Source: Actinoplanes oblitus (GTDB lineage: Bacteria; Actinomycetota; Actinomycetes; Mycobacteriales; Micromonosporaceae). Taken from it: DNA of 64,000 nucleotides. A model generated the notes under the pieces. It was not told the origin of the DNA and ran no database searches. It saw only the letters and a program-made list of their open reading frames with translations. The stretch is from assembly GCF_030252345.1 (NCBI RefSeq), contig NZ_CP126980.1, positions 3,239,501 to 3,303,500 of the forward strand, written 5' to 3'. Shown here piece by piece: positions 48,071-56,470 of the stretch. The translations under genes were made by a program, and so were the position numbers. Position 1 is the first letter of the stretch. Each line of letters begins with the position of its first letter.

Positions 48071-48480
48071 CGCGGCCCAGCCGGAATTCTTCCGCGCGCC
48101 GCCCCGGCGAGCTGGACATCCACCACCCGCTGATCCGCCATCCCCGCCCCGATCCGTCGGCGATCATCGATGGTTCAAGGTAGCGTCCCGGGCGCGGCGC
48201 GGGGACGCGCGGAGGGGGCCACCGATGATGCGGGTGCCGAGCCGCTGGGACGAGCACGTCTCTCCCGGCTGATCCGGCGCCGGCGGGGGACCGGCCGGGC
48301 CCGGCGGTGATCGGGGCCGCGCTGCCGGCGGCCTCGGTGTTCGAGCGGCCCGCGAGGGCAGCGGCGGCCACGGCGGCGACGATGAGCGAGGTGCGACCGT
48401 CCCGGGTCAGGAGAGGGGCGCCGCCCGCCAGGGTGGCGCCCCTCAGCTGGCCCCGGGCAGGGGCATGGTCAGTCTCTTGG
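48071..48480. other. Gene-free stretch of 410 bp
   Basis: No gene is supported on either strand. The right end carries the terminator of the glycosyltransferase gene and the left end should hold the promoter of the APH-like gene. Confidence 0.55.
48413..48444 (-). terminator. Hairpin after the glycosyltransferase gene
   Basis: GAGGGGCGCC (48413-48422) and GGCGCCCCTC (48435-48444) form a perfect 10-bp stem with a 12-nt loop, 36 bp past the stop. Confidence 0.65.
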
Positions 48481-50376
48481 TCAGATGAGCCGGTCAGCGG
48501 GCACGTAGCCGTGCTGGACGGCGAGGTCGCCGAGTCGCTGCCCGCGACCGTCGCCGGCCTGTAGTTCGAGCAGTTCCTCCAGTTCCTGGCGGCTGAGCAG
48601 GCCCTGGCGGATCAACTGCTCGCCGATGCGGCGGCGGCCGGTGATCGTGGCGGCGGCGCTGCGGACCCGGCGGCCGATGCCGTCAGCGGCGAGCAGGGCC
48701 AGCGGGGCGAGGCAGGTGAGCAGGCTGATCCCGGTCCACAGGTAGAGCGACCACCAGTCGTGGTGCAGAACCACGCCGGCCGTCATGCAGGCGGCGGCGA
48801 CAGCAGCCCAGCCCAGGTGGGGTCGGAAGGTGCGCCAGGTGTCGCCGGTGGCGGCCTTGCCCTTGGCGGTCACCACGTAGGCGAGGGGCCGGCCGGCGAG
48901 CTGGGCGGCGGCCGCGGCCACGTAGATCGGCGCGGTCATCAGTTCCAGGGCCATGCCGGTCAGGCCCCAGGACCGGCGCTCGTGCTCGACGAGGTTGTAG
49001 CGCTGGGTGATGCGGAAGAACCCCAGGCCGACCGTCAGGTTCGCGGCGAACAGCACGCCCCAGACCAGGGCCGGGAGCCGGGTCACGGAGACGCCGCCGA
49101 CCAGGTAGATCGCGCTGAGCGCCACACCGATCACCCACGACGCCGCGGTGGTCGGGTAGTGCGACTGCAACGCGAAGAACGCCAGGCGCTGGCCCCGGCG
49201 CGGCAGCCGGGGCAGCAGCCGCGGGGAGTGCCGGCGGGCGATTTCCCAGATTCCGTACGCCCAACGTTTCTGCTGGCTGAAGAAGTCCGTATAGGTCGCC
49301 GGGCCCTCGCCGACCGCGAGGATGTCCGGGGTGTAGACGCCGCGCCAGTGGTTGCCGGTGCCGGGGTTGACCGCCGCGTACACGACCATCGAGGTGAGGT
49401 GGTCCTCGATGATGCAGTCCTGGTAGCCGCCGATCTGCGCGAACGCGGCAGGCCGGTAGAGGTGGTTGGTGCCGATCAGCAGCGGCGCGGCGTGCCCGTT
49501 GCCGCCGCGCTGCATGATGCCGTGGAACACGTAGGCGAGTTCGGCGGCGCCGCGGGCCACGAACGAGTCGCCCAGGTTCGCATAGACCTGCGGGGCGACC
49601 ACGAATGCGGTGTCCGGGTCACGGAAGTAGCCCAGGGTGCGTTCCAGGAAATTCGGGTATGGCACGTGGTCGGGGTCCATCTGGGCGACGACGTCGTAGT
49701 CGGCCTCGTGCATCGACCGCCACGCGTTGTGGTTGCCGTGTTTGGTCTTGCGCCGGAACGGGCCGCTGTCCTGGTTCCACTCCGGGTGGCCCTTGCGGCT
49801 GAAGTGGTGTACGCCGATCTCCGCGCACAGCCGCGCGACGTGCGGGTCGTCGCCCTCGTCGAGCAGCCAGACGTCGAGCGGTCCGTCATGCCGGATCCGC
49901 AGCATCGCCCGCAGGGTGGCCATGACCAGCTCGACCGGTTCCTTACCGGGCACGATCGTGGTCAGCACCGCCACCCGCAGGCCGGTGGCCGGCTTGATCG
50001 GGACCGGGTCGACCGCCCGCGCCGCGAAGTAGGCGAGCACCCAGGTGCGCAGCGCCACGATCAGCTGCAGCACGATCATCAGGCCCAGCCCGGCGGCCAT
50101 CACGATGCCGCCGGCGGCGGGCACCGCGCCGAACCGGGGCAGGTTGGCCGGTACCACCAGGTAGATGGTCAGGGCGACGGCCAGCACGATGTGTACGGCC
50201 GCGACGCCCATCAAGGTCCGGTGTGCGGCTGGGCTGAGCACCCGCCGATAGGCCACGGTGTCACCGGCGGGTTCCATTCGCCCGGCGACCTCGGTGGCGT
50301 TGCGGCCGTAGAGAACTCCTGAGGCACGTCGTTCCGCATCGCCGGGGCCAGTGCCCGGGATGAGTTCCTTGGTCAT
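48481..50376 (-). CDS. Processive family-2 glycosyltransferase (cellulose-synthase-like) with MshEN-like tail
   Basis: The 631-residue membrane enzyme has two N-terminal hydrophobic segments, a GT2 domain with LLDEGDDPH, the metal motif QMDPDHVPYP (Asp-x-Asp near 231), IIEDHLTS and the acceptor motif SQQKRWAYG (Q-x-x-R-W near 364), then about five further membrane segments. This is the layout of processive synthases of cellulose or related glycans. The last 50 residues (about 582-631) contain one complete R-[IL]-G-x2-L-x3-G...L-x3-L-x2-Q motif and a second that is cut short, as in the MshEN/T2SSE_N domain that binds c-di-GMP in MshE-type ATPases. ATG 50376 is given; a GTG 8 codons earlier is possible. 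Confidence 0.86.
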   Translation of the reverse strand: MTKELIPGTGPGDAERRASGVLYGRNATEVAGRMEPAGDTVAYRRVLSPAAHRTLMGVAAVHIVLAVALTIYLVVPANLPRFGAVPAAGGIVMAAGLGLMIVLQLIVALRTWVLAYFAARAVDPVPIKPATGLRVAVLTTIVPGKEPVELVMATLRAMLRIRHDGPLDVWLLDEGDDPHVARLCAEIGVHHFSRKGHPEWNQDSGPFRRKTKHGNHNAWRSMHEADYDVVAQMDPDHVPYPNFLERTLGYFRDPDTAFVVAPQVYANLGDSFVARGAAELAYVFHGIMQRGGNGHAAPLLIGTNHLYRPAAFAQIGGYQDCIIEDHLTSMVVYAAVNPGTGNHWRGVYTPDILAVGEGPATYTDFFSQQKRWAYGIWEIARRHSPRLLPRLPRRGQRLAFFALQSHYPTTAASWVIGVALSAIYLVGGVSVTRLPALVWGVLFAANLTVGLGFFRITQRYNLVEHERRSWGLTGMALELMTAPIYVAAAAAQLAGRPLAYVVTAKGKAATGDTWRTFRPHLGWAAVAAACMTAGVVLHHDWWSLYLWTGISLLTCLAPLALLAADGIGRRVRSAAATITGRRRIGEQLIRQGLLSRQELEELLELQAGDGRGQRLGDLAVQHGYVPADRLI

Positions 50377-50465
50377 AGCCGGAGCATCGGCTGCCAGCAC
50401 ACCGATTCAAGGGTTGCCGGAATCTGTTCCGGAGACCACGCGTGTCGATCAAGGGGACCCGGTGT

Positions 50466-50498
50466 GAGCGCCTGTTCCGGACTCCGGAACAGGCGCTC
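50466..50498 (-). terminator. Terminator of the AprBA-like operon
   Basis: GAGCGCCTGTTCCGG (50466-50480) and CCGGAACAGGCGCTC (50484-50498) form a perfect 15-bp stem with a 3-nt loop, 4 bp past the last stop codon of the operon. Confidence 0.88.
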
Positions 50499-50502
50499 GG
50501 CG

Positions 50503-53166
50503 CTACCCGGCCAGGGCGCGGCGGGCCCAGGCGCGGACGTCGGCGTCGCCGTCGGTGCTCGCCTCGGTCAGGGCGGATCGGACGTCGTCGCGGTCCGGCC
50601 AGCCGGCCAGTGAGCGGATCGCGGCCTTGCGGACGTCGAGGTTGGCGTCCTTGGCCGCGGTCAGCAGCACTGGCACGGCCAGTTCGGGCGGCGCCGCGCC
50701 GAGCGCCTTGGCCGCGCCCTCGCGGACCTGCCACGCCGGGTCGTCGAGTCGCGCGATGGCCAGCCCGGCCAGCGGCGCCGGGCAGCCGATCGGTGCCGCG
50801 GCGGCCAGGGCGGCGGCCCGGACCAGGAGGTCACCGTCGCCGGCCAGCCGTTCCAGCGCGGCGCCGCCGCGCGGGTCGCCGACGGTGCCGAGGCCGTGCG
50901 CGGCGGCCACCCGGACCTCGCGGGCCGGGTCGAGAGCGGCCGCGGCCAGGCCGGCCACCTCGTCGCGGCGGACCAGGCCGCGGACGGCCTGCAGCCGGAC
51001 CGCCACCTCCACGTCCTCGGCGGCCGCCCGGAAGTCGGCGGCGGTGCCGAGCCCGATCACCCGGAGCAGCTCGACGACCACCTCGCGGACCGCCGGGTCG
51101 GTGCCGGCGTAGGCGGTCCGCAGCCGCTGGGCCAGCCCCTCGGTGGCCGGCAGCACGTCGGCCAGCTCGCGCAGTCCGGTCACGGCGGCGGACCGGACCC
51201 CGGCGTCGGTGTCGGCGAGCGCGGTGACCAGCGCGTCCGCGACCCCGGTGGGGGCCACCTCGGTGAGCGTGGCGACAGCGGTCTGCCGCACGCCCGGGTC
51301 GGGGTCGGCCAGGTAGGGCGCGAAACCGTCCAGCGCGGCCTGGGCGTCCGCGAGAGCCAGGACGGCCACGATCCGGTCGGCCGCGGGTGCGGCGGTGACG
51401 TCGTGCTCCGGGCGTACCGAAAGCGGGGTCGAGGAAGTGACCGCGAAGTGACGGACCTCCTCGACCCGGGTCTGCTCGGGCCCCGGCGGGGGCTCGAAGC
51501 CGTCGACCGGGAACAGGTAGGAGGCCACCGGACGCTTGACGAACTCCATCTCGCCGGCCGGGCCGCGCCGCAGGTTCAGGTGGTAGAGCCACTCCGCGTC
51601 GTCGCGCCGCGGGTGATCCGCGCGCTCGTGGTAGAGACCCCAGCGGCTCTCGGTGCGCACCAGCGAGGCGCGGGCGGCCATCTCGGCGCAGTCCCGGATG
51701 AAGCTGACCTCGACGCAGCGCATCAGCTCGTGCGGGGTACGCGCGCCCATGCCGTCGATCTCCGCGGCCATCCGCTGGAACGTCTCGACGGCGATCTCCA
51801 GCTTGGCCGCCGACTTGGGCGGGGCGACGTAGTCGTTGACGAAGCGACGCAGCTTGTACTCGATCTGCTGCTGCGGCGGGCCGTCCGGGTGGTCCAGCGG
51901 CCGGTAGATCAACGCCTTCGCGGCCTCGATCTGATCGTGCGGCAGCGCGGCGTGCCCGGCGGTGCTGCCGGCCGCGTGCGTCCCGGCCAGGTCGCCGAAG
52001 ACGAACGCGCCGATCATGTAGTTGTGCGGGACGCACGCCAGGTCGCCGGCCGCGTAGAGACCCGGCACCGTGGTCTGCCCGTTCTCGTCCACCCAGACGC
52101 CGGACGCCGAGTGCCCGCCGCACAGGCCGATCTCGGAGATGTGCATCTCGATGTCGTGGGTACGGTAGTCGTGGCCGCGCCCGGCGTGGAACGTGCCGCG
52201 GGACGGGCGCTCGGTGGTGTGCAGGATGCCCTCGATGGCGCTGATCGTCTCGTCCGGCAGGTGGCTCAGTTTCAGATAGATCGGACCGCGGTCGGAGTCC
52301 AGCTCGCGGGCCACCTCGGCCATCATCTGCCCGGACCAGTAATCGCAGTCGACGAACCGCTCACCCCGGTTGTTGACCTGGTAGCCGCCGAACGGGTTGG
52401 CGACGTACGCGCAGGCCGGACCGTTGTAGTCCTTGATCAGCGGGTTGATCTGGAAGCACTCGATGCCGGACAGCTCGGCGCCGGCGTGGTACGCCATCGC
52501 GTACCCGTCCCCGGCGTTCGTCGGGTTCTCGTAGGTGCCGTACAGGTAGCCGCTGGCCGGCAGGCCCAGCCGGCCGCAGGCGCCGGTGGCCAGGATGACC
52601 GCTTTCGCGCGGACCGTGACGAACTCGCCGCTGCGGGTGTCGAACCCGGCCACGCCGACCGCCCGCCCGTCGCCGGTCAGCACCCGGACCGGCATCACCC
52701 GGTTCTCGATCTGGATCTTCTCGCGCATCTCGCGGCGGCGCAGTTGCCGGTAGAGCACCTTCTTGACGTCGCGGCCCTCCGGCATGGGCAGCACGTACCG
52801 GCCGGAGCGGTGCACCTGGCGGACGGCGTACTCGCCGTACTCGTCCTTCTCGAACTTGACGCCGTAGCGCTCCAGGCGCTGCACCATGGCGTGCCCGCGG
52901 GTGGCGGTCTGATGGACGGTGCGCTGGTTGACGATGCCGTCGTTGGCCCGGGTGATCTCCCGGACGTAGTCCTCCGGGGTGGCCTTGCCCGGGATGACGG
53001 CGTTGTTCACGCCGTCCATGCCCATGGCCAGGGCGCCGGAGTGCCGCACGTGCGCCTTCTCCAGCAGCAGCACCCGGGCGCCGTGCTCGGCGGCGGAGAG
53101 CGCGGCCATGGTGCCGGCCGTCCCGCCGCCGACCACCAGGACGTCGGTTTCCCATTCCCGGGTCAC
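50503..53166 (-). CDS. AprA-like (adenylylsulfate reductase alpha) flavoprotein fused to HEAT repeats
   Basis: An 887-residue protein. Residues 1-580 match AprA: FAD motif VLVVGGGTAGTMAAL, LLEKAHVRHSGALAMGMDGVN (the Asn aligns with a substrate-binding Asn of AprA), VILATGACGRLG, a GGHSASGVWV segment with the conserved active-site His, and SRWGLYHERADHP followed by DAEW near the end of the domain, which parallels the AprA C-terminal region. The fumarate-reductase superfamily is larger, so the reaction (adenylylsulfate or sulfite, or another two-electron couple) is not proven. Residues ~600-887 form about nine HEAT repeats (DPGVRQTAVATL, DAGVRSAAVTGL, DVRKAAIRSL). Its GTG overlaps the ATPase stop by 4 bp, and it is the last gene of a five-gene operon. 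Confidence 0.84.
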   Translation of the reverse strand: MTREWETDVLVVGGGTAGTMAALSAAEHGARVLLLEKAHVRHSGALAMGMDGVNNAVIPGKATPEDYVREITRANDGIVNQRTVHQTATRGHAMVQRLERYGVKFEKDEYGEYAVRQVHRSGRYVLPMPEGRDVKKVLYRQLRRREMREKIQIENRVMPVRVLTGDGRAVGVAGFDTRSGEFVTVRAKAVILATGACGRLGLPASGYLYGTYENPTNAGDGYAMAYHAGAELSGIECFQINPLIKDYNGPACAYVANPFGGYQVNNRGERFVDCDYWSGQMMAEVARELDSDRGPIYLKLSHLPDETISAIEGILHTTERPSRGTFHAGRGHDYRTHDIEMHISEIGLCGGHSASGVWVDENGQTTVPGLYAAGDLACVPHNYMIGAFVFGDLAGTHAAGSTAGHAALPHDQIEAAKALIYRPLDHPDGPPQQQIEYKLRRFVNDYVAPPKSAAKLEIAVETFQRMAAEIDGMGARTPHELMRCVEVSFIRDCAEMAARASLVRTESRWGLYHERADHPRRDDAEWLYHLNLRRGPAGEMEFVKRPVASYLFPVDGFEPPPGPEQTRVEEVRHFAVTSSTPLSVRPEHDVTAAPAADRIVAVLALADAQAALDGFAPYLADPDPGVRQTAVATLTEVAPTGVADALVTALADTDAGVRSAAVTGLRELADVLPATEGLAQRLRTAYAGTDPAVREVVVELLRVIGLGTAADFRAAAEDVEVAVRLQAVRGLVRRDEVAGLAAAALDPAREVRVAAAHGLGTVGDPRGGAALERLAGDGDLLVRAAALAAAAPIGCPAPLAGLAIARLDDPAWQVREGAAKALGAAPPELAVPVLLTAAKDANLDVRKAAIRSLAGWPDRDDVRSALTEASTDGDADVRAWARRALAG

Positions 53167-53909
53167 GCCGGGCTCCTCTCGAAGAGTGCGGCCAGCAGTT
53201 CCTCGCGGGCCTCCCGGACCAGCGGAGTGCCGCGGGTGGCCGGGTCCCGGGGCTCCGGGACGTCGACCAGCGTCGGGATGCCGGCCGGGGTCAGCACCGC
53301 GACCCGGTCGGCGACGAACAGCGCCTCGTCGACGTCGTGGGTGACGAAGACGACGGTGGCGGCGGTGCTGCGCAGCACGTCGGCGAGCAGCCGCTGCATG
53401 GCGCCGCGGGTCTGCGCGTCCAGGGCACCGAACGGCTCGTCCATCAGCACCGCGCGCGGCTCGCCGGCCAGCGTGCGGGCCAGCTGGACACGCTGGCGCA
53501 TGCCGCCGGAGAGCTGGGCGGGCAGCCGGTCGGCCTGATCGCCCAGGCCGACCCGGTCGAGCCACTGCTCGGCGCGCCGGCGGCGGGCGGTGCGGGACAG
53601 GCCGCGGATCGCCAGCGGGAGTTCGACGTTGCGGCGCACCGAGCGCCACGGGAGCAGGGCGTCGTCCTGGAACATCAGCGCCCGCTCCGGGGCCGGCGCG
53701 ACGATCGGCCGGTCGTCGGCGTACAGGGCGCCGTCGCGTACCGGGAGCAGGCCGGCGAGGCCGCGCAGCAGGGTGGACTTGCCGCAGCCGGACGCGCCGA
53801 GGACGGCGAAGACCTCGCCCGGGCGTACCTCGAAGGAGAGGTCGCGCACCACCGACCGGGAGCCGTGGCCGAGACTCACCCGGTCGGCGCGCAGTGCCAG
53901 GCCGCTCAT
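53163..53909 (-). CDS. ABC transporter ATPase, SsuB/TauB/NitT type
   Basis: The 248-residue ATPase has Walker A GASGCGKST, Q-loop MFQDDALLPWRSV, signature LSGGMRQRVQLAR, Walker B AVLMDEPFGALDA and the H-loop VVFVTHDVDEA. The PW-R-V-NVELPL and DEPFGALD forms mark the nitrate/sulfonate/taurine importer group. Its start ATG overlaps the permease stop by 4 bp. It powers import with the adjacent permease and the substrate-binding lipoprotein. Confidence 0.92.
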   Translation of the reverse strand: MSGLALRADRVSLGHGSRSVVRDLSFEVRPGEVFAVLGASGCGKSTLLRGLAGLLPVRDGALYADDRPIVAPAPERALMFQDDALLPWRSVRRNVELPLAIRGLSRTARRRRAEQWLDRVGLGDQADRLPAQLSGGMRQRVQLARTLAGEPRAVLMDEPFGALDAQTRGAMQRLLADVLRSTAATVVFVTHDVDEALFVADRVAVLTPAGIPTLVDVPEPRDPATRGTPLVREAREELLAALFERSPA

Positions 53910-54733
53910 CGTTGCTCCCTCAGGTGTCGCGGCAGCCAGCGGGTGACCCGGCGGCCGAGCAGCTCGACCGCCCCGGCGGTGGCCCAGCCCAGCACGCCGA
54001 TCGTGATCATGCCGACCAGGACGGCGGGGTAGTCGACGATCGTGTAGGCGTGCCAGGTGCGGTAGCCGACTCCGAAGTCGCCGGAGATCATCTCGGCGGA
54101 GATGACGCAGATCCACGAGACGCCCATGCCCACCGACAGGCCGCCGAGGACGCCGGGCAGGGCGCCCGGGAGCACCACGCTGAACAGCACCCGCCGGCGG
54201 CTGCCGCCCATCGTGCGGACCGCGTCCTCCCAGACCTCCGGCAGCGCGCGGACCGCGTGCCGGGTGCTGACCAGGATCGGGAAGAACGCGGCGGTGCAGG
54301 TGATGAAGACGATGCCCTGCTCGTTGCGCGGGAAGACCAGGATGGCGACCGGGACCAGGGCGATCGCCGGGATCGGGCGGAGCACCTCGAAGAGCGGCTG
54401 CAGCACGTCGGCGAGCAGCCAGGAGCGGGCCACCGCGATGCCGGCACCGACGCCGAGCACGGCGGCCAGGGCGAAACCGGTCAGGATGCGGACCAGGCTC
54501 TGGGCGATGTCCTGGTAGTAGACCGGGTCGTGGAGCAGCCGGGTCAGCTGGTCGGTGACCTCGATCGGGGTGGGCAGGCGGTCGAAGCGGAGCCACAGGA
54601 CGACGTCGGCGCTGGTCAGCCACTGCCAGAGGAGCAGGGCGCCGATCAGGGAGGCGGCTCGGATCAGCCAGCGGAGACGGGGCTTCGCCCGGCTCCTCAG
54701 GATGAGTGGCTTGATGGCGGTCAGGGTGGTCAT
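53906..54733 (-). CDS. ABC transporter permease, SsuC/TauC type
   Basis: The 275-residue membrane protein has six hydrophobic segments and the EAA loop EVWEDAVRTMGGSRRRVLFSVVLPGALPGVLGGL, which contacts the ATPase. It belongs to the nitrate/sulfonate/bicarbonate permease family. The short cytoplasmic N-terminus is basic. It overlaps the neighbours on both sides by 4 bp. Whether the cargo is a sulfonate is not visible from the permease itself. Confidence 0.9.
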   Translation of the reverse strand: MTTLTAIKPLILRSRAKPRLRWLIRAASLIGALLLWQWLTSADVVLWLRFDRLPTPIEVTDQLTRLLHDPVYYQDIAQSLVRILTGFALAAVLGVGAGIAVARSWLLADVLQPLFEVLRPIPAIALVPVAILVFPRNEQGIVFITCTAAFFPILVSTRHAVRALPEVWEDAVRTMGGSRRRVLFSVVLPGALPGVLGGLSVGMGVSWICVISAEMISGDFGVGYRTWHAYTIVDYPAVLVGMITIGVLGWATAGAVELLGRRVTRWLPRHLREQR

Positions 54734-56160
54734 GCCGCGGCCACCGCCTGCTCGTAGTTGATGACGGTGCCTTTTCCGTACTTCTCCGCGGCCGCCCGGG
54801 TGGTGAAGGGCAGGAATCGGGTGCCGTCGTGGACCCAGATGCTCTTGTCGGCGAACCAGCGGGTGCCGGTGTTGGTGTCCGGGACGTAGGCGGCGCGGAC
54901 CTGCCTGCCGGACTTCTCGGCGTTCTTGACGGCTTTCAGGAGACAGGCCGGGTCGGCGGCCGGCTGCGTCGTCTCCTCGCCGGTGAGCCAGAGCTCGCCC
55001 GCGCCGGCGCCGATCGGCGTCTTACAGATCGGATCGGTTCCGGACAGGACCGCGCCGTTCGTGCCCATGGTCCCGGGCAGGTACGAGTCGTCGACGAACG
55101 CGTCCAGGTCGATGCCCTGGAGCACGCCGATCGACTTCAGGAACGGGACGTCGTTCCGCAGGGCCTGCTTCAGCGACGACGTCAGCGGCAGCTCGAAGGT
55201 GGCGATGCCGTTCGCGCCGTTGTAGAGGTAGACCACCTCGGCCGGCAGCCCGGTCTGCCCGGCGACGATCTCCGCGGCCTTCAGCGGCTGCTTCCAGAGG
55301 AACTCGGTGGCGTCCTGCTGAGCCGCCAGGAACGCCTTCACCACGTCCGGGTGCTCGGTGGCGTACTGCTGGCGGACCACCGTGCCGTGCAGGGTCGGCA
55401 CGTTCAGCTCGCCGCCGTCGTAGAGCACCTCCGCCTCGCCGCGCTCGACCAGCAGGCCGGGCCAGGCGACGAACTGCGACAGAGCCGCCACGTTGCCGGA
55501 CTGCAGGGCCGACGCGCCGACCGGCGGCTGCTGGTTCTCCACCTTGACGTCCTTCTCCGGATCCAGGCCGGCCCGGCGCAGCGCCTGCACCAGCAGGCCG
55601 TGCGCGGCCGAGCCGACGCTGGTGGAGACGGTCTTGCCGCGCAGGCCGGCCAGGCTCCGCACCGGCGAGCCGGGTGCGACGACGACGGTGTTCAGGGCGC
55701 CGTGCAGGTTGTAGCCGGTGACGGCGATCATCCTGGTGCGGGTCTGCTCGGACTGCTGCCCCCGCGAGCCGTTGATCAGCAGCGGGTAGTCGCCCATCGA
55801 GCCGATGTCGATCTTCCCGGCCATCATCTGCGCGGTGATCGGCGCGCCGGTGTCGTAGTCCTGCCAGACCACCTGGTACTTGTCGCCCAGCCGCTTCTCG
55901 AGGTAGCCCTGGGCGCGCAGCAGGGTGCCGGCCGTGACGGTGTTGATGGTCTTCGACTGGTAGCCGATGACGATCTGCTCCTTGCCGTCCTCGGCCGCGT
56001 TCCCGGCGACCGTGCAGCCGGCGGCCAGCGAGAGTGTGAGCGCGGCGGCCAGGATCTTGATCCCGCTCCGGCCGCTTTCCACGACCGCGCTCCGGCCGCT
56101 TCCCGCGACCGTGCTCCGGCCGCTTCCCGCGGCGGCGCCCGCCTTCTTCCGCGCGCTCAT
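54730..56160 (-). CDS. SsuA/TauA-like substrate-binding lipoprotein with C-terminal NosL-like domain
   Basis: A 476-residue protein, about 100-140 longer than typical SsuA proteins. Lipobox LAAGC near residue 48 directs lipid attachment; the 30 residues before the hydrophobic core hold the repeat GSGRS. The binding domain (about 60-370; IGYQSKTINTVTAGTLL, GMAGKIDIGSMGDYPLLI-like, SVGSAAHGLLVQALRRAGL) is of the NMT1/SsuA type. From about residue 372 it continues with DPICKTPI, DPACLLKAV, RAAYVPDTNTG, WFADKSIWV and FLPFTTRAAAEKYGKG, in the order and spacing of NosL, the Cu(I)-binding NosZ accessory lipoprotein. ATG overlaps the ferredoxin stop by 4 bp; an in-frame GTG further down (VESGRSGIKI) is an alternative start. 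Confidence 0.83.
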   Translation of the reverse strand: MSARKKAGAAAGSGRSTVAGSGRSAVVESGRSGIKILAAALTLSLAAGCTVAGNAAEDGKEQIVIGYQSKTINTVTAGTLLRAQGYLEKRLGDKYQVVWQDYDTGAPITAQMMAGKIDIGSMGDYPLLINGSRGQQSEQTRTRMIAVTGYNLHGALNTVVVAPGSPVRSLAGLRGKTVSTSVGSAAHGLLVQALRRAGLDPEKDVKVENQQPPVGASALQSGNVAALSQFVAWPGLLVERGEAEVLYDGGELNVPTLHGTVVRQQYATEHPDVVKAFLAAQQDATEFLWKQPLKAAEIVAGQTGLPAEVVYLYNGANGIATFELPLTSSLKQALRNDVPFLKSIGVLQGIDLDAFVDDSYLPGTMGTNGAVLSGTDPICKTPIGAGAGELWLTGEETTQPAADPACLLKAVKNAEKSGRQVRAAYVPDTNTGTRWFADKSIWVHDGTRFLPFTTRAAAEKYGKGTVINYEQAVAAA

Positions 56161-56381
56161 CGGATCAGCACCGGCATGTTGACGGTGACCGCGCCGGTGG
56201 GGCAGCGCGCGGCGCACGGACCGCAGTACCAGCACTCGTCGACGTGCATGTAGGCCTTGCTGGTCTCCGGGTCGATGGCCAGGGAGTCCAGCGGGCACAT
56301 GTCCACGCAGAGCGTGCACTCGTCGATGCAGAGACTTCTGTCGATCGTCACCGGGACGTCGACCCGCTGGTTGACCAGCAT
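56157..56381 (-). CDS. AprB-like ferredoxin with two 4Fe-4S clusters
   Basis: The 74-residue protein carries two cluster motifs: CIDECTLCVDMCP and CWYCGPCAARCP. The middle part SKAYMHVDECWYC resembles AprB (KAYNREPDMCWEC in Archaeoglobus), but the long C-terminal tail of AprB is missing. It would carry electrons to or from the flavoprotein of the same operon. The first motif has a C-x3-C-x2-C spacing, unlike the normal C-x2-C-x2-C. GGAGGAAC lies about 5 nt before the ATG. It is the first gene of the operon. Confidence 0.87.
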   Translation of the reverse strand: MLVNQRVDVPVTIDRSLCIDECTLCVDMCPLDSLAIDPETSKAYMHVDECWYCGPCAARCPTGAVTVNMPVLIR

Positions 56382-56470
56382 TGTTCCTCCATGTTTCGGT
56401 CTCGATTATCAAGATCAAGAGATTGCTGACTCGGGCCGCGCTGATCACTGATCGCCGCTCCCGCCAGGGA

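Noticed and set aside
48760..50322. Plus-strand frame across the glycosyltransferase gene
   Set aside because: The minus-strand enzyme has intact catalytic motifs; the plus frame has none.
50896..53538. Plus-strand frame of 880 codons
   Set aside because: Antisense to the AprA-like gene and part of the ATPase gene; no homology is visible.
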